NCBI GenBank assembly: GCA_016841045.1
Contig: JAENZX010000016.1
Location: 1-64,000 of the forward strand
Length of the DNA stretch: 64,000 nucleotides
Source of the DNA: Thermincola carboxydiphila
GTDB taxonomy: Bacteria > Bacillota > Thermincolia > Thermincolales > UBA2595
Reading direction: 5' to 3'
Shown: positions 25,720-33,589 of the stretch, in pieces
How positions within the stretch are numbered: position 1 is the stretch's first letter
Layout: the number at the start of each line of letters is the position of its first letter
The notes under the pieces: model-generated
Told to the model about the DNA's origin: nothing
Seen by the model: only the letters and a program-made list of their open reading frames with translations
Databases searched by the model: none
Position numbers and translations under genes: made by a program

Positions 25720-26410
25720 GGATATTACCAAAAAGTATGGCGGCCTGAAGGTTCTGCGCCATTTATCCCTTTCCGTAGCCCCCGGGGAAAGGAGAGCAAT
25801 TATCGGACCTAACGGCGCCGGTAAAACAACTCTTTTCAACACCATTACCGGACTATCAAAACCGGATTCCGGAAAAATTTATATCTTTGGCAAAAACGTA
25901 ACCCGGCTGTCAGCTTATCACAGGGCCAGACTGGGCCTGTCCAGGACCTTTCAGAGAAATAACCTTTTTTTTAACCTGACCCTGCTGGATAATATCAACC
26001 TCGCCCTGCATGTTAACCGTTCCCCGCAAAAGGCAAGGGATTTTTTGCAGCATTGGGGCCTGTACCACAGGAAGAATGTTAAAGTTAAAGAGCTTTCGTA
26101 CGGAGAGCAAAGGCAGGTTGAATTACTGCTGGCCCTGGTCCAGTCTCCCAGGTTGATGCTGCTGGATGAACCAACTGCCGGAATTTCTCAGGGAGAATCC
26201 CGCGTTATTACCCGGATGATTCAAGGGCTTCCCCGGGAAGTTACAGTAATCATAATTGAACATGATATGGAAGTTGTCTTTAACCTCGCTGACAGGATTA
26301 CCGTCCTCAACCGCGGCCAGATCCTGTATGAAGGAACCGCAGCAGAAGTAAGGACTCATCCTGCAGTAAAGGAAATCTACCTGGGCTCAGCCGGTGAGGA
26401 GGGTCCCTGA
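25700..26410 (+). CDS. LivG-type ABC transporter ATP-binding protein
   Basis: This 236-residue ATPase has Walker A IGPNGAGKTT, the LivG-type Q-loop GLSRTFQRNN, a signature LSYGEQRQ instead of LSGGQ (normal for this subfamily), Walker B LMLLDEPTAGIS and switch His in IIEHDM. It works with the LivF homologue as the motor of the transporter. The ATG at 25700 is taken as start with AAAGGTG upstream; a GTG at 25688 is also in frame. Its stop overlaps the next start by one base. Confidence 0.92.
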   Translation: MKALEVKDITKKYGGLKVLRHLSLSVAPGERRAIIGPNGAGKTTLFNTITGLSKPDSGKIYIFGKNVTRLSAYHRARLGLSRTFQRNNLFFNLTLLDNINLALHVNRSPQKARDFLQHWGLYHRKNVKVKELSYGEQRQVELLLALVQSPRLMLLDEPTAGISQGESRVITRMIQGLPREVTVIIIEHDMEVVFNLADRITVLNRGQILYEGTAAEVRTHPAVKEIYLGSAGEEGP

Positions 26411-27108
26411 TGCTGCAGTTATGTGATGTCCATACCTACTATGGCGAAAGCCATGTCCTCCAGGGTGTTTCAATGGAAGTAAAAAAAGGCGGTATTGTGG
26501 CTTTACTGGGACGGAACGGGATGGGAAAAACCACCACGATTAATACAATTATCGGTTTTAAGCAGCCTGCTTCCGGCAGCATAATCTTTAAAGGCCGGCA
26601 TATAGAAACCCTGCCGGCTTATGAAATTGCCCGGATGGGTATGGCCCTTGTGCCGCAGGGCAGGAGGGTCTTTCCTTCCCTGACAGTTAAAGAAAACCTA
26701 ACCATTGGATGGCGTCATGTATCCGGGTCTGCAGACAGCTACAACTTAGACAAAATTTTTGACCTCTTCCCCTTATTGAAGAATCGCAGCAAACACCTCG
26801 GAAACCAGTTAAGCGGCGGTGAGCAGCAAATGCTTGCCATTGGCCGCTGCCTGATGACCAACCCCGATTTTCTTCTTCTGGATGAACCATTTGAAGGGCT
26901 GGCCCCTGCAGTTGTTAAAGAAATCAGCTTTAAGATAAACGAACTTAAGAACTCAGGACTTTCCATTCTGTTGGTGGAACAGAATGTACGTATCGCCTGC
27001 CGGCTGGCTGATTTTATTTATGTCATGAACAAGGGAAAAATCATCTTCGGGGGCAATGCTGCGGAGCCTCAGGTTGAGGAAAATATAAAAGAATTGATTG
27101 CACTTTAA
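26410..27108 (+). CDS. LivF-type ABC transporter ATP-binding protein
   Basis: This 232-residue ATPase has Walker A LGRNGMGKTT, the typical LivF stretch ALVPQGRRVFPSLTVKENL, signature LSGGEQQM, Walker B FLLLDEPFEGLAP and LLVEQN in place of the switch His, which is normal for LivF. It is the last gene of the transporter set. A ~120-nt gap with inverted repeats follows before two small unknown genes. Confidence 0.92.
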   Translation: MLQLCDVHTYYGESHVLQGVSMEVKKGGIVALLGRNGMGKTTTINTIIGFKQPASGSIIFKGRHIETLPAYEIARMGMALVPQGRRVFPSLTVKENLTIGWRHVSGSADSYNLDKIFDLFPLLKNRSKHLGNQLSGGEQQMLAIGRCLMTNPDFLLLDEPFEGLAPAVVKEISFKINELKNSGLSILLVEQNVRIACRLADFIYVMNKGKIIFGGNAAEPQVEENIKELIAL

Positions 27109-27134
27109 AATCACAATTTTTAAGGTTCGTTAAT

Positions 27135-27189
27135 ATTATGTAACATAATTATGTAATGCGAATATTTCATTATGTGTACATGAAATTCG
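27135..27189. promoter_or_regulatory. Palindrome and inverted repeat before the 183-residue protein gene
   Basis: ATTATG TAA CATAAT (27135-27149) is a perfect palindrome. CGA-ATATTTCAT / ATGAAAT-TCG (about 27159-27189) forms a second inverted repeat. Both are in the gap between the transporter genes and the next start, as expected of operators or a small hairpin. Confidence 0.45.
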
Positions 27190-27231
27190 GCATACACCAT
27201 GGCAGAAATTGTTTGAAAGGAGAAATTCAGA

Positions 27232-27783
27232 ATGCCGAAAAAGAAAAAGCCGGACTTCCCCATACCTAACCCAGGTGAATGGCAAACCATGTTTACCGGA
27301 ATGAATATGCCGAAAAACGGCAGGAAGTATTTCAAACCTACCAAGGATGGCTGGAGTAAAATTTTCGGTGACATTGACCTTGCTTCCTCAGATAACGATA
27401 CAGATAAAGTTGAGACAGAAGGTGTCAGGAAAAACTATTTAGCCCGCTTCCTGTCTCCTATGTCAGGAGTGATGCAGACAGTTGAAACAGACATTCAGCC
27501 GGGCCAAAGGTATGAAGTCAGCTATAAAGCGTCCACCAATTCCGCAGCAGGGTTCCTGGCGACAACAGTAACCTTCCTGAACAACAATAATGTGCCCCTG
27601 GGAATCCCCTCATCAGGAGGGGTAAAATTAAGCACCCTGGAACAGGGTTCATATGTTCCGGTGTCCTTTGCAACAGGCCCGGCGCCCGAGGCGGCTGTCA
27701 AAGCCCAGCTTGCTTTTGTAGTCTTTGGTGCAGAACAGGATAAGTTTGTGGACTTGGATCAAGTCTCATTTAAGAGTATCTAA
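27232..27783 (+). CDS. Hypothetical protein, beta-rich C-terminal domain (183 residues)
   Basis: No family is recognised. A Lys/Pro-rich N-terminus (MPKKKKPDFPIPNPGEW) is followed by a region rich in Phe/Lys and then a likely beta-sandwich from residue ~85: DIQPGQRYEVSYKAST, TVTFLNNNNVPLG, YVPVSFATGP, AQLAFVVFG, FVDLDQVSF. The pattern resembles carbohydrate-binding or exosporium-type jelly rolls. There is no signal peptide. GAAAGGAG lies just before the ATG. It sits between the ABC transporter and the adenylating enzymes, followed by another small unknown gene, so it probably belongs to the same locus. Confidence 0.6.
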   Translation: MPKKKKPDFPIPNPGEWQTMFTGMNMPKNGRKYFKPTKDGWSKIFGDIDLASSDNDTDKVETEGVRKNYLARFLSPMSGVMQTVETDIQPGQRYEVSYKASTNSAAGFLATTVTFLNNNNVPLGIPSSGGVKLSTLEQGSYVPVSFATGPAPEAAVKAQLAFVVFGAEQDKFVDLDQVSFKSI

Positions 27784-27834
27784 AGAATTTTAAATTTCCG
27801 GGAAATTTCTTAGAACGAAAGGAGGTATTTCAAA

Positions 27835-28188
27835 ATGAGGGCAATGTTTTACATTAATTCAAATGAAGCCGACGCCTTGGAAGCAGAAAAACTGAAAGAC
27901 AGGATTATAGGCCTTTTCAATGAATTTGAGCTGGAAGGAACTGTTCAGGGGGATAAATATCCTTCAGGCGCTTCTTACAGCTGCAATTTCAAAAAACGTA
28001 AAAAGAAGAAGTCTGGTAAACCTAAATATGATCCTAATTACGATCCCGGTCAATATTATAAAGGACCATGGGACGGAAAAAAAGATGACAGAAAAGATGA
28101 CAAAAAAGATGACAGAAAAGACGGCAGAAAAGACGGCAGAAAAGATGATAAAAAAGATGATAAAAAAGAAAACCATAATGCCGATTAG
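27835..28188 (+). CDS. Hypothetical protein with Asp/Lys repeat tail (117 residues)
   Basis: An ordered N-terminal part (MRAMFYINSNEADALEAEKLKDRIIGLFNEF) of ~50 residues precedes a charged spacer (KKRKKKKSGKPKYDPNYDPGQYY). From residue ~80 a tail of repeated DDRK/DDKK/DGRK tetrapeptides runs to KENHNAD. The tail comes from a 12-bp DNA repeat and is likely to be disordered. GAAAGGAGGT precedes the ATG. No family is recognised. A good terminator follows directly, closing the transcript. Confidence 0.6.
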   Translation: MRAMFYINSNEADALEAEKLKDRIIGLFNEFELEGTVQGDKYPSGASYSCNFKKRKKKKSGKPKYDPNYDPGQYYKGPWDGKKDDRKDDKKDDRKDGRKDGRKDDKKDDKKENHNAD

Positions 28189-28198
28189 CTGTAATACC

Positions 28199-28229
28199 AA
28201 AGCCCCTGCCTCTGGTTAGGGGCTTTTTA
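28199..28229 (+). terminator. Terminator between the transporter segment and the ligase genes
   Basis: AAAGCCCCT, loop GCCTCTGGTT, AGGGGCTTTTT. Confidence 0.9.
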
Positions 28230-28281
28230 CAAGTATTTAACCTTTGGAACATACCGGTATAACCTAAGGGGTGAATATAAA

Positions 28282-29610
28282 TTGACTTCTGATTTTGAAA
28301 AAAGGCTCAGTGAAGAGTCCTTATCACCTGTGATAAGGCATTACTTTTCCAAAACCTTATATCCGGACCATATGCCGCCACAAAGGCTGGGCAAATTCCA
28401 GAAAGAAGCGTTACGGGAAGCAGTGACCAGGGCCTATGAAAAATCGCCTTTTTACCGGCAAAAAATGTCTGATGCCGGAGTTAAACCCCAGGACTTCAAC
28501 AACCTGAGTGATTTAGCGAAAATGCCTTTTACCACCAGGGACGAATTGCGTAAAGACCCTTGGGCGCTGCTGGCCTGTGATAAAAAAGATATCAGTGTGA
28601 TCCATGTTTCCACAGGTACCACCGGAGGTCAGCCCATCTACACAATTCAGTCCTGGAAGGAATATTACCTTACCACATCTGTTAATTATCCCCGGCTGCA
28701 GCCAATCGAACAGGAAGATTTATGTTTCGTGGCCCTGCCCTACGAAATGAGTGCAGCCGGACTGGACTTCCATACCAGGTTCCTGGCCGGCCACCAGGCG
28801 GCTGTTGTCGCAGCCGGTAAAGGCGGAGCTTATTCGACACCCGAAAAGACCATTAAACTGATACGGGATCTGAGACCCACTATTGTAGTCACCTCTCCTT
28901 CTCATGCCATTACCCTGGCCGAGGCGGCTGATGCGGCATCTTTCGACCTCACCGGTCTGGGCCTGAAAAAGATGTGGCTGGCAGGTGAAGGTTGTTCCCC
29001 CGCATTCCGGAACAGGATCCAAAAAACATGGGGAGCGCCGGTAAACTTTAATTACGGAGCCACTGAATGCGGCATTATCGGTATCGAATGTGATACCCAT
29101 CATGGTTACCACATTGCCCAGGGGCATGTCCTGGTGGAAATAGTTGACCCCAAAACCGGGCAGGTACTGAAACCGGGAGAGGTTGGTGAACTCGTGATTA
29201 CCTGTTTACTGCGGTTTGACACACCTTTAATCCGCTACCGAACTCAGGATTTGGGTTGTCTCGAACCCCGGCCCTGCCCCTGTGGAGTACCTCTGGAACG
29301 CTTCCACTTAAAGGGAAGGCTGACTGACCAAATAGTCCTGCAGGGGACATCATATTCGCCGGTGTACCTGGAAAATTTCCTCATGCAGCTTCCGGAAGTG
29401 GGCAACTGGTATGAATTTGTCGTCAGGCCTGATGATAACCAACAGTTAAAAATTCGCACCGAACCCGCTCCCGGAATCAAGGCCACTCCGGAACTGGCAA
29501 AAAAACTTGCTGCTAAAATGGGAGCTGCTGTCAAAGTCCCCTGTGAGTTTGAATTGGTCAGTAAACTGCCCCGGCCGACCAGAAAAGCCGTCCGGGTTGT
29601 TTATGAGTGA
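28282..29610 (+). CDS. PaaK-like adenylate-forming enzyme (first of three)
   Basis: This 442-residue ANL-superfamily enzyme is closest to phenylacetate-CoA ligases. The ATP loop is STGTTGG at residues 110-116, followed by FNYGATECG (YG-TE motif), IRYRTQDLG, a CPCG Cys pair and a C-terminal Lys in PRPTRKAVRVV that can serve as the adenylation Lys. It should activate a carboxylic acid, probably aromatic, as acyl-AMP and then CoA ester or amide. TTG start at 28282 with AAGGGGTG upstream. The stop overlaps the reading of the second ligase gene, so the two are coupled. Substrate is inferred only. Confidence 0.87.
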   Translation: MTSDFEKRLSEESLSPVIRHYFSKTLYPDHMPPQRLGKFQKEALREAVTRAYEKSPFYRQKMSDAGVKPQDFNNLSDLAKMPFTTRDELRKDPWALLACDKKDISVIHVSTGTTGGQPIYTIQSWKEYYLTTSVNYPRLQPIEQEDLCFVALPYEMSAAGLDFHTRFLAGHQAAVVAAGKGGAYSTPEKTIKLIRDLRPTIVVTSPSHAITLAEAADAASFDLTGLGLKKMWLAGEGCSPAFRNRIQKTWGAPVNFNYGATECGIIGIECDTHHGYHIAQGHVLVEIVDPKTGQVLKPGEVGELVITCLLRFDTPLIRYRTQDLGCLEPRPCPCGVPLERFHLKGRLTDQIVLQGTSYSPVYLENFLMQLPEVGNWYEFVVRPDDNQQLKIRTEPAPGIKATPELAKKLAAKMGAAVKVPCEFELVSKLPRPTRKAVRVVYE

Positions 29611-29624
29611 ATGGAGGGAAAGGT

Positions 29625-30950
29625 ATGGAAATTCTATTTCAAAAACAGCTGCAACATTCCAGTCAGGAGCCCGTCCTGAAACGCTTTGCCTCACTTACCG
29701 AAGAAAACCTGTCCCTGGCAGCCATGACTGAATTTCAGACAGAGGCTTTACGGGCAATCACAGCCAGGGCTTACAAGCACAATGCCTTTTATCGTGATAA
29801 GATGCTTCAGGCCGGGGTTAAACCAGATGACATTAAGAGCCTGGCTGACCTGACCAGACTGCCTTTTACCACTAAAGATGAATTGCGCGGCAAACCCTGG
29901 GCGCTTCTGGCGGCAGATAAAAAGGATGTCAGCCTGATTAATGTTTCTACCGGGACTACCGGAGGCGAGGAAATCTATATCATGCAAACCTGGCGCGACC
30001 ACTTCCTCAACGAATTCTCGGCCGGGTACCGGAAACTGGTTGATGTTGAGGATGGTGATATTGTTATTAATGCCCTGCCTTATGAGATGAGTTCAGCCGG
30101 TCTTGCCTTTCACAAGGTATTTATGGACTCCTCCCACGCAACGGTAGTCAATGTCGGTAAAGGCGGCGCTTATTCAACACCGGAAAAAACCGCCGTAGTC
30201 ATCCGCGATTTACAGCCAACCGTGGTTATAACTACCCCTTCCTATGCAATCACTATTGCCGAAGCTGCTGCCCAAATGAACTTGGACCTGACCGGCCTTC
30301 CCCTGAAAAAGATGTTTCTCACCGGTGAAGGCTGCTCTCCTGCCTTCCGCCAGCGGGTAGAGAAAATCTGGGGAACCAGAGCCAATTTTTACTACGGTTC
30401 CTTGGAGTGCGGCCCACTTGGCATCGAGTGTAATGCCCACAATGGTTACCATATCCCCATGGGGCATGTGGCCTTTGAAATAGTCGACCCCAGGACGGGA
30501 GAAGCCCTGGAGCCGGGAGAAATTGGCGAAGTAGTCGCTACTACCCTGACACGTTTTGACAGTCCCCTGTTCCGCTACCGTACCCAGGATTTGGGCTATA
30601 TTGACCCTGATCCCTGCAAATGCGGCAATATCTTCCCCCGGTTTTTTATGCGGGGACGACTGGTAGACCATATTACCATTATGGGAGTCGATTTTTCTCC
30701 CTTCTATCTTGAGGAATTCCTGATGCGGTTGCCGGAAGTGGGCAACTGGTATCAATTCGTGGCCGCCCCTGACAACAATGAGAGTTTGAAAATCCGCACT
30801 GAACTGGCGCCAGGCGTTAAACCCACTGCAGAACTGGCCGAAAAGCTGGCCAGCAAGATGGAATTTGCCATCGGGATTCCCTGTGCATTTGAATTCGTAA
30901 CCGGACTGCCGCGGCCCGGCTCCAAAACCGTCCGGGTTGTCCGTGAATAG
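29625..30950 (+). CDS. PaaK-like adenylate-forming enzyme (second of three, close paralogue)
   Basis: This 441-residue protein is colinear with the enzyme just upstream and shares long blocks such as VSTGTTGGE, STPEKTAVVIRDLQPTVVITTPS, TGEGCSPAFRQRVEKIWG and LPEVGNWYQFV, so the pair arose by tandem duplication. The YG-TE motif is changed to YYGSLECG: the Thr is Leu while Glu is kept. CKCG gives the Cys pair. C-terminal Lys is kept in PRPGSKTVRVV. GGAGGGAAAG precedes ATG 29625. The altered motif may reflect a different acyl substrate. Confidence 0.87.
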   Translation: MEILFQKQLQHSSQEPVLKRFASLTEENLSLAAMTEFQTEALRAITARAYKHNAFYRDKMLQAGVKPDDIKSLADLTRLPFTTKDELRGKPWALLAADKKDVSLINVSTGTTGGEEIYIMQTWRDHFLNEFSAGYRKLVDVEDGDIVINALPYEMSSAGLAFHKVFMDSSHATVVNVGKGGAYSTPEKTAVVIRDLQPTVVITTPSYAITIAEAAAQMNLDLTGLPLKKMFLTGEGCSPAFRQRVEKIWGTRANFYYGSLECGPLGIECNAHNGYHIPMGHVAFEIVDPRTGEALEPGEIGEVVATTLTRFDSPLFRYRTQDLGYIDPDPCKCGNIFPRFFMRGRLVDHITIMGVDFSPFYLEEFLMRLPEVGNWYQFVAAPDNNESLKIRTELAPGVKPTAELAEKLASKMEFAIGIPCAFEFVTGLPRPGSKTVRVVRE

Positions 30951-31002
30951 GCTGAAAATAGAATCTGAATAATACTTAATATTTAAATAAGAGGGAATTA
31001 CA

Positions 31003-32331
31003 ATGGTGAATCTGCAAAACATGTATCTCAGTACCGGGCAGTTAAAGGAATTACAGCTCGGGCGCCTGAACAGGACATTACAGAAATGCCGGGAGTCAAT
31101 ACTTTACCGGGAGAAACACGCCGGGTACCCTTTAAAAATAGAGGATCTCAGGGATATAAGCCAATTTCCTGTAACAACCAAAGAAGAACTCAGGGAATGT
31201 GCTCCCCTGGGCACTCTGGCTGTTCCAAGGGAACAGGTTGTGGAATATCACGAGTCATTCGGGACAACGGGAGAACCGATTTCCGTTTGGCTGACAGCTG
31301 CCGACTTTGCCCGGTGGACCCAGCAGATCGAACACTGTGCCATAGATTTCAACCCCGGGGATACTGTGCTGGTCCGCTTCCCTTATGCCATTTCGGACCC
31401 GGCACATATTGTCCAGTCTGCTGCCAAAAAAAGCGGGGCCTGTGTGGTCCCCGTCAGCAGCCGTACTGTAGTCAGCCCGCATTCCAGGGTAATCAGGCTC
31501 CTGCGTAAACTCAGAGCTACGGTGATAGGCTGCCTGCCCCTGGAAGCGATCCTGCTGGCAGAAACCGCCAAACTCATGGGATATGACCCAGCCACAGATT
31601 TCCCTCACCTGCGGGGTTTTTGTGTCGCCGGAGAAATGCTGACAGGCTCCCGCAAAAAACTGATTGAGGAGATGTGGCATGCCAGGGTTTATAATATGTA
31701 TGGAACAACCGAAAACGGCAATATTGCTGCCGACTGTTCCGCAGGCCGTCTTCACGCCGCCGAAGACCATTTTCTGCTGGAGGTTTTGCATCCGAAGTCA
31801 TTCGAACCTGTGCCCCCGGGAGAAAGAGGAATCCTGGCGGTAACCACCCTGACCCTGGAGGCCTGTCCCCTGGTACGTTACGTGACCGGAGATATTGTCA
31901 CTCTCAATCCCGCAGCCTCCTGTTCCTGCGGCCGTAACGGTCAGGTACTGGAACACCTGGGGCGTTACAGTGACCGGTTGGATATTAACGGCACCACTAT
32001 AATTCCGGGAGACCTGCATGAAGCTGTCCTGCAAACTCCGGGGAACCTTATTTCAGCCCTGTGGATGACAGGGGTCAGTGAAAACGGCCTGATTGTCAGG
32101 GCGGAAAGTGAATTCCCGGAGGCCGGTACTTCCTCTGTCCGGGCCTTTTTGTCCAAGAGGCTTGGAGTCCCGGTAAAACTTGAACTGGTCCCCATCGGGG
32201 GGATGTTTGACCGGAATAAATTATTGGAGGTATCACCGGTCATCAAACCGAGGTATGTGGCCAACTGGGCTGCAGATAACCGGTATCCCAGGACACTGGA
32301 CCGTCTGCTCAGCGGATACCACACCTTTTAG
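31003..32331 (+). CDS. PaaK-like adenylate-forming enzyme (third of three, divergent)
   Basis: This 442-residue ANL protein is more distant from the other two. It has SFGTTGEP as ATP loop, YNMYGTTENGN, VRYVTGDIVTLN with the motif Asp, CSCG and GRYSDRLDINGTTIIPGDL. The N-terminus starts directly with the helical PaaK-like part. The C-terminus lacks the clear LPR-K pattern and ends IKPRYVANW with an extra ~20 residues, so the adenylation Lys is uncertain. GAGGGAAT precedes the ATG. It ends 4 nt inside the convergent CPBP gene. The substrate may be a second acid joined to the first. Confidence 0.82.
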   Translation: MVNLQNMYLSTGQLKELQLGRLNRTLQKCRESILYREKHAGYPLKIEDLRDISQFPVTTKEELRECAPLGTLAVPREQVVEYHESFGTTGEPISVWLTAADFARWTQQIEHCAIDFNPGDTVLVRFPYAISDPAHIVQSAAKKSGACVVPVSSRTVVSPHSRVIRLLRKLRATVIGCLPLEAILLAETAKLMGYDPATDFPHLRGFCVAGEMLTGSRKKLIEEMWHARVYNMYGTTENGNIAADCSAGRLHAAEDHFLLEVLHPKSFEPVPPGERGILAVTTLTLEACPLVRYVTGDIVTLNPAASCSCGRNGQVLEHLGRYSDRLDINGTTIIPGDLHEAVLQTPGNLISALWMTGVSENGLIVRAESEFPEAGTSSVRAFLSKRLGVPVKLELVPIGGMFDRNKLLEVSPVIKPRYVANWAADNRYPRTLDRLLSGYHTF

Positions 32332-33056
32332 CCGCCGGGGTTTTGTCTTCGTGATTTGAGCCATGCCCGGACAAGGATCAGGATAATAAAAACAGACAGG
32401 TATATGAAGCGAATCCCGGGATACATTATTGTTGACACTTCCCCGGACTGGATGAGTACATTATATGATGCCCCAACCCCCCAAAAAAACGGATAGATCA
32501 ACAAAAAACTGCTGCCGGCCCGGTAAACCAGAGCATACATTATGCCCACAAAAAAGAGCAGCAAAAATTCGGGCTGAAAACCAACATGGTGAAAGGAATA
32601 AAACATCGCAGTCAATAATATTGCGGGAATGACGCCAAATGCCCTTTCCAGCAGGGTTCGCAAAAAACCGTAAAAGAAGATAACCTCAAAAACACCGGTA
32701 CACAAAATCACCATCATGGTCAGCGCCCTGTTACTGTCAAACCGGAAGCCCTCCGGAGGGACCCAATAGACAAATATGCACAGCAGAAACACTCCCAGGA
32801 TGAGGTTAATGGGAAGAAATATACGCCAACGCCGCAAAGTCAGGCCAAATTGGGTAAAACCAAGGCCTGACCTTTGTATGTACAACACGGGAAACAGGAT
32901 ACCGGCCAGACAAACCATGACGATATCGTGAATGATGATACGGATCCAGCTGTCTGTACTGAAAGGAAGCATCAACAGAGACAAAAAAATAACCGCCAGT
33001 CCTGCCGTAACCGCGACAAGGGTTTCCTTTGCAGGCTGCCATTGAAATAGCTGCAT
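32328..33056 (-). CDS. CPBP-type intramembrane protease family protein with altered motif
   Basis: This 242-residue protein has about seven to eight hydrophobic segments. The usual CPBP/Rce1 first motif EExxxR is degraded to FEVIFFYGFLR (second Glu is Val, Arg of the FRG box is Tyr), while the second motif FYSFHHVG keeps the FxxxH pattern. CPBP enzymes cleave membrane-embedded substrates or process peptides; this copy may be inactive or have changed specificity. The stop overlaps the end of the third ligase by 4 nt, convergently. It is last of the TetR-led group. Confidence 0.7.
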   Translation of the reverse strand: MQLFQWQPAKETLVAVTAGLAVIFLSLLMLPFSTDSWIRIIIHDIVMVCLAGILFPVLYIQRSGLGFTQFGLTLRRWRIFLPINLILGVFLLCIFVYWVPPEGFRFDSNRALTMMVILCTGVFEVIFFYGFLRTLLERAFGVIPAILLTAMFYSFHHVGFQPEFLLLFFVGIMYALVYRAGSSFLLIYPFFWGVGASYNVLIQSGEVSTIMYPGIRFIYLSVFIILILVRAWLKSRRQNPGG

Positions 33057-33150
33057 ATACTCACCTCCCTGAAAAAGCCCAACTTAAGGTTATATATGAA
33101 TATATGCAGCACAAGCGGCAAAAGTCACTTATTTAAGCCGGTTTTGGCAA

Positions 33151-33510
33151 TTAACATTTTTTCTGACCGGCAATGTCATCCACCGTTGCGTAAGGGTGAG
33201 AATACCGTCCATTTGTATCAGTGTAAAATTTAATAAAACGGCCTGATTTCATCTGCACCGATTGTGATGGACAGAAATTAAGACAGGCTTCACAGGAAAA
33301 ACACCTGACCGTCTTCTGCCACACCGGTTTCTTATCAATCATTTTGATCTTTTGAGATAAGCAAACCCTCTCACAGACTCCACAGCCGGAACAATTCTCA
33401 TCAGCATAAAACGCCTTTCCACCATCACCCGAGAATTCTATAAGAAAAGCTCCCAAAAGTTCAACCGCACCATTGACCGGGTGTGTGACAGAGGTTATTT
33501 CGGTACTCAC
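33151..33510 (-). CDS. 4Fe-4S ferredoxin-type protein, EFR1 C-terminal half
   Basis: This 119-residue protein binds two [4Fe-4S] clusters by pattern: CSGCGVCERVC (residues ~40-50) and CFSCEACLNFCP (~70-81). The sequence matches the C-terminal half of EFR1-type proteins, which normally have an N-terminal flavodoxin domain. Here that domain is missing, and a separate FMN-binding protein gene sits 79 nt upstream. It starts at GTG with GGGGAGG upstream. It probably passes electrons to or from the flavodoxin; the partner reaction is unknown. Confidence 0.8.
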   Translation of the reverse strand: MSTEITSVTHPVNGAVELLGAFLIEFSGDGGKAFYADENCSGCGVCERVCLSQKIKMIDKKPVWQKTVRCFSCEACLNFCPSQSVQMKSGRFIKFYTDTNGRYSHPYATVDDIAGQKKC

Positions 33511-33589
33511 AGGAACAACCTCCCCTTACCCCTCTACAGCCTTCAGGTCAGCATAAAAATGTGCCAATTCTGCATTCTCATTCAATCCA

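Noticed and set aside
28070-28180. 12-bp DNA repeats (GATGACAGAAAA-type) that could suggest a CRISPR-like array.
   Set aside because: Units are contiguous without spacers and lie in a reading frame encoding DDRK/DDKK repeats.
33511-33589. TTG-started ~19-codon frame between flavodoxin and ferredoxin genes.
   Set aside because: Too short to support as a gene; mentioned only within the EFR1 finding.
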